Assembly: GCA_002314555.1 (NCBI GenBank) | Contig: DCGF01000014.1 | Location: forward strand, 1-13,789 | Reading direction: 5' to 3' | Length of the DNA stretch: 13,789 nucleotides | Origin: Ruminococcaceae bacterium UBA1785 | Lineage (GTDB): Bacteria; Bacillota; Clostridia; Oscillospirales; Acutalibacteraceae | Part shown: positions 13,139 through 13,789 of the stretch, one piece after another | How the letters are laid out: the number at the start of each line of letters is the position of its first letter | Numbering within the stretch: position 1 is the first letter of the stretch | The notes under the pieces: generated by a model | Told to the model about the DNA's origin: nothing | The model's database searches: none | The model's input: the letters and a program-made list of their open reading frames with translations, nothing else | Program-made: the position numbers and the translations under genes

Positions 13139-13789
13139 TTATTCCATAGCTACTGCGGTCTCAAGTGCTATCTTCATCATGCCTGTGAATGTGTTCTGAC
13201 GTGCTTCTGCATCAAGTGAGTCACCTGTTGTTACAAGGTCTGAAATTGTGCAGATACAGAGTGCATTCTTCTTAGCTTTGATAGCTTCGCAGTAAAGTGC
13301 AACTGATTCCATCTCAACAGCGAGAAGTGGAAGGTCAGTCTTTAAAGGATCATCTCTATAAAATACATCTGATGAATAAATCATTCCGTTAACCATAGGA
13401 GAACCGAGGTCCTCTGCTACTTTGTTTGCAACACTGAGGAGTTTCTCTGATGCGTGTGGAATGAAGCCCGGCTCGAAGCCCTCGAGTTCACAGAAATTGG
13501 AGTCTGTGAAAGATGTCTCGCCGGCAACGATATCACGGAGTTTAATGCCCTCTGCCATACCGCCTGCAGAACCTACTCTTATGATGTTTTCAACACCGTA
13601 GAAGTTATAGAGTTCGTGGCTGTAAATAGCGATTGACGGCATACCCATACCGGATGCCATAACAGATACCTTAACGCCCTTATATGTTCCTGTGTAGCCC
13701 TGTACACCACGTACATTGTTTACAAGGACTGGGTCAGTTAAGAAGTTCTCTGCTATAAATTTTGAGCGGAGAGGATCACCTGGCATAAG
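13139..13789 (-). CDS. deoD: Purine nucleoside phosphorylase, DeoD type (5' end outside window)
   Basis: The visible 216 residues cover most of a hexameric DeoD-type purine nucleoside phosphorylase (normally about 235), which splits purine (deoxy)nucleosides with phosphate into base and (deoxy)ribose 1-phosphate. Motifs are PGDPLRSKFIAENF at the edge, GSAGGMAEGIKLRDIV, VEMESVALY and CTISDLVTTGD, whose Asp is the expected general acid. The Met at 13786 is internal: the family reads L-[LM]-PGDPLR there, and the frame remains open to the edge, so about 18-20 N-terminal residues lie beyond the window. It heads the visible deoD-deoB-cdd salvage operon, and its ribose 1-phosphate product is the substrate of DeoB. 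Confidence 0.95.
   Translation of the reverse strand, partial: LMPGDPLRSKFIAENFLTDPVLVNNVRGVQGYTGTYKGVKVSVMASGMGMPSIAIYSHELYNFYGVENIIRVGSAGGMAEGIKLRDIVAGETSFTDSNFCELEGFEPGFIPHASEKLLSVANKVAEDLGSPMVNGMIYSSDVFYRDDPLKTDLPLLAVEMESVALYCEAIKAKKNALCICTISDLVTTGDSLDAEARQNTFTGMMKIALETAVAME

Noticed and set aside
13139..13786. Complete 215-residue deoD starting at 13786
   Set aside because: The Met is inside the conserved PGDPLR region and the frame is open to the edge, so the gene is 5'-truncated by the window.

Overview
The window reads as chromosomal DNA of an anaerobic, low-to-moderate GC Bacillota (Clostridia-like, probably host-associated) bacterium. The reasons are an HPr kinase/phosphorylase, strong GGAGG-type ribosome binding sites, a transketolase split into two genes, a three-gene proton-translocating transhydrogenase and an Fe-S flavoenzyme of the Old Yellow Enzyme/2,4-dienoyl-CoA reductase type. 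No rRNA, tRNA, insertion sequence or CRISPR array is visible, so the taxonomic placement is inference.

Region 1 (1-3995, minus strand) is one tightly packed operon: an SCP2-like (sterol-carrier-fold) protein with a TTG start, a class-III PLP aminotransferase, the transketolase N-terminal half, and then an ORF whose first ~200 residues are the transketolase pyrimidine-binding half. That last ORF continues, without a stop or frame change, into a TauE/SafE-type membrane permease and runs off the left edge. The joint role of these genes is unknown; a ketol-transfer plus transamination pathway with an exporter is a plausible guess.

Region 2 (3996-4199) is a divergent promoter region with an extended -10 promoter in each direction.

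Region 3 (4200-8288, plus strand) is pntAA-pntAB-pntB, encoding NAD(P) transhydrogenase. A terminator-like hairpin lies between pntAA and pntAB. PntB is about 845 residues instead of about 460, because its NADP-binding domain (dIII) occurs three times in tandem at an exact 184-residue period, joined by Ala/Pro/Lys/Glu-rich linkers. All three copies also lack the Lys-Arg-Ser motif that normally holds the 2'-phosphate of NADP(H), and the membrane part lacks a histidine at the two channel positions I can recall. This is the most remarkable object in the window.

Region 4 (8299-11430) holds a hairpin terminator between convergent operons, then hprK translationally coupled to an upstream flavin/Fe-S oxidoreductase gene on the minus strand. 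Their apparent promoter is embedded in the terminator of the next operon.

Region 5 (11482-13789, minus strand) is a nucleoside-salvage operon: deoD (5' end outside the window), deoB and cdd, closed by a strong terminator.
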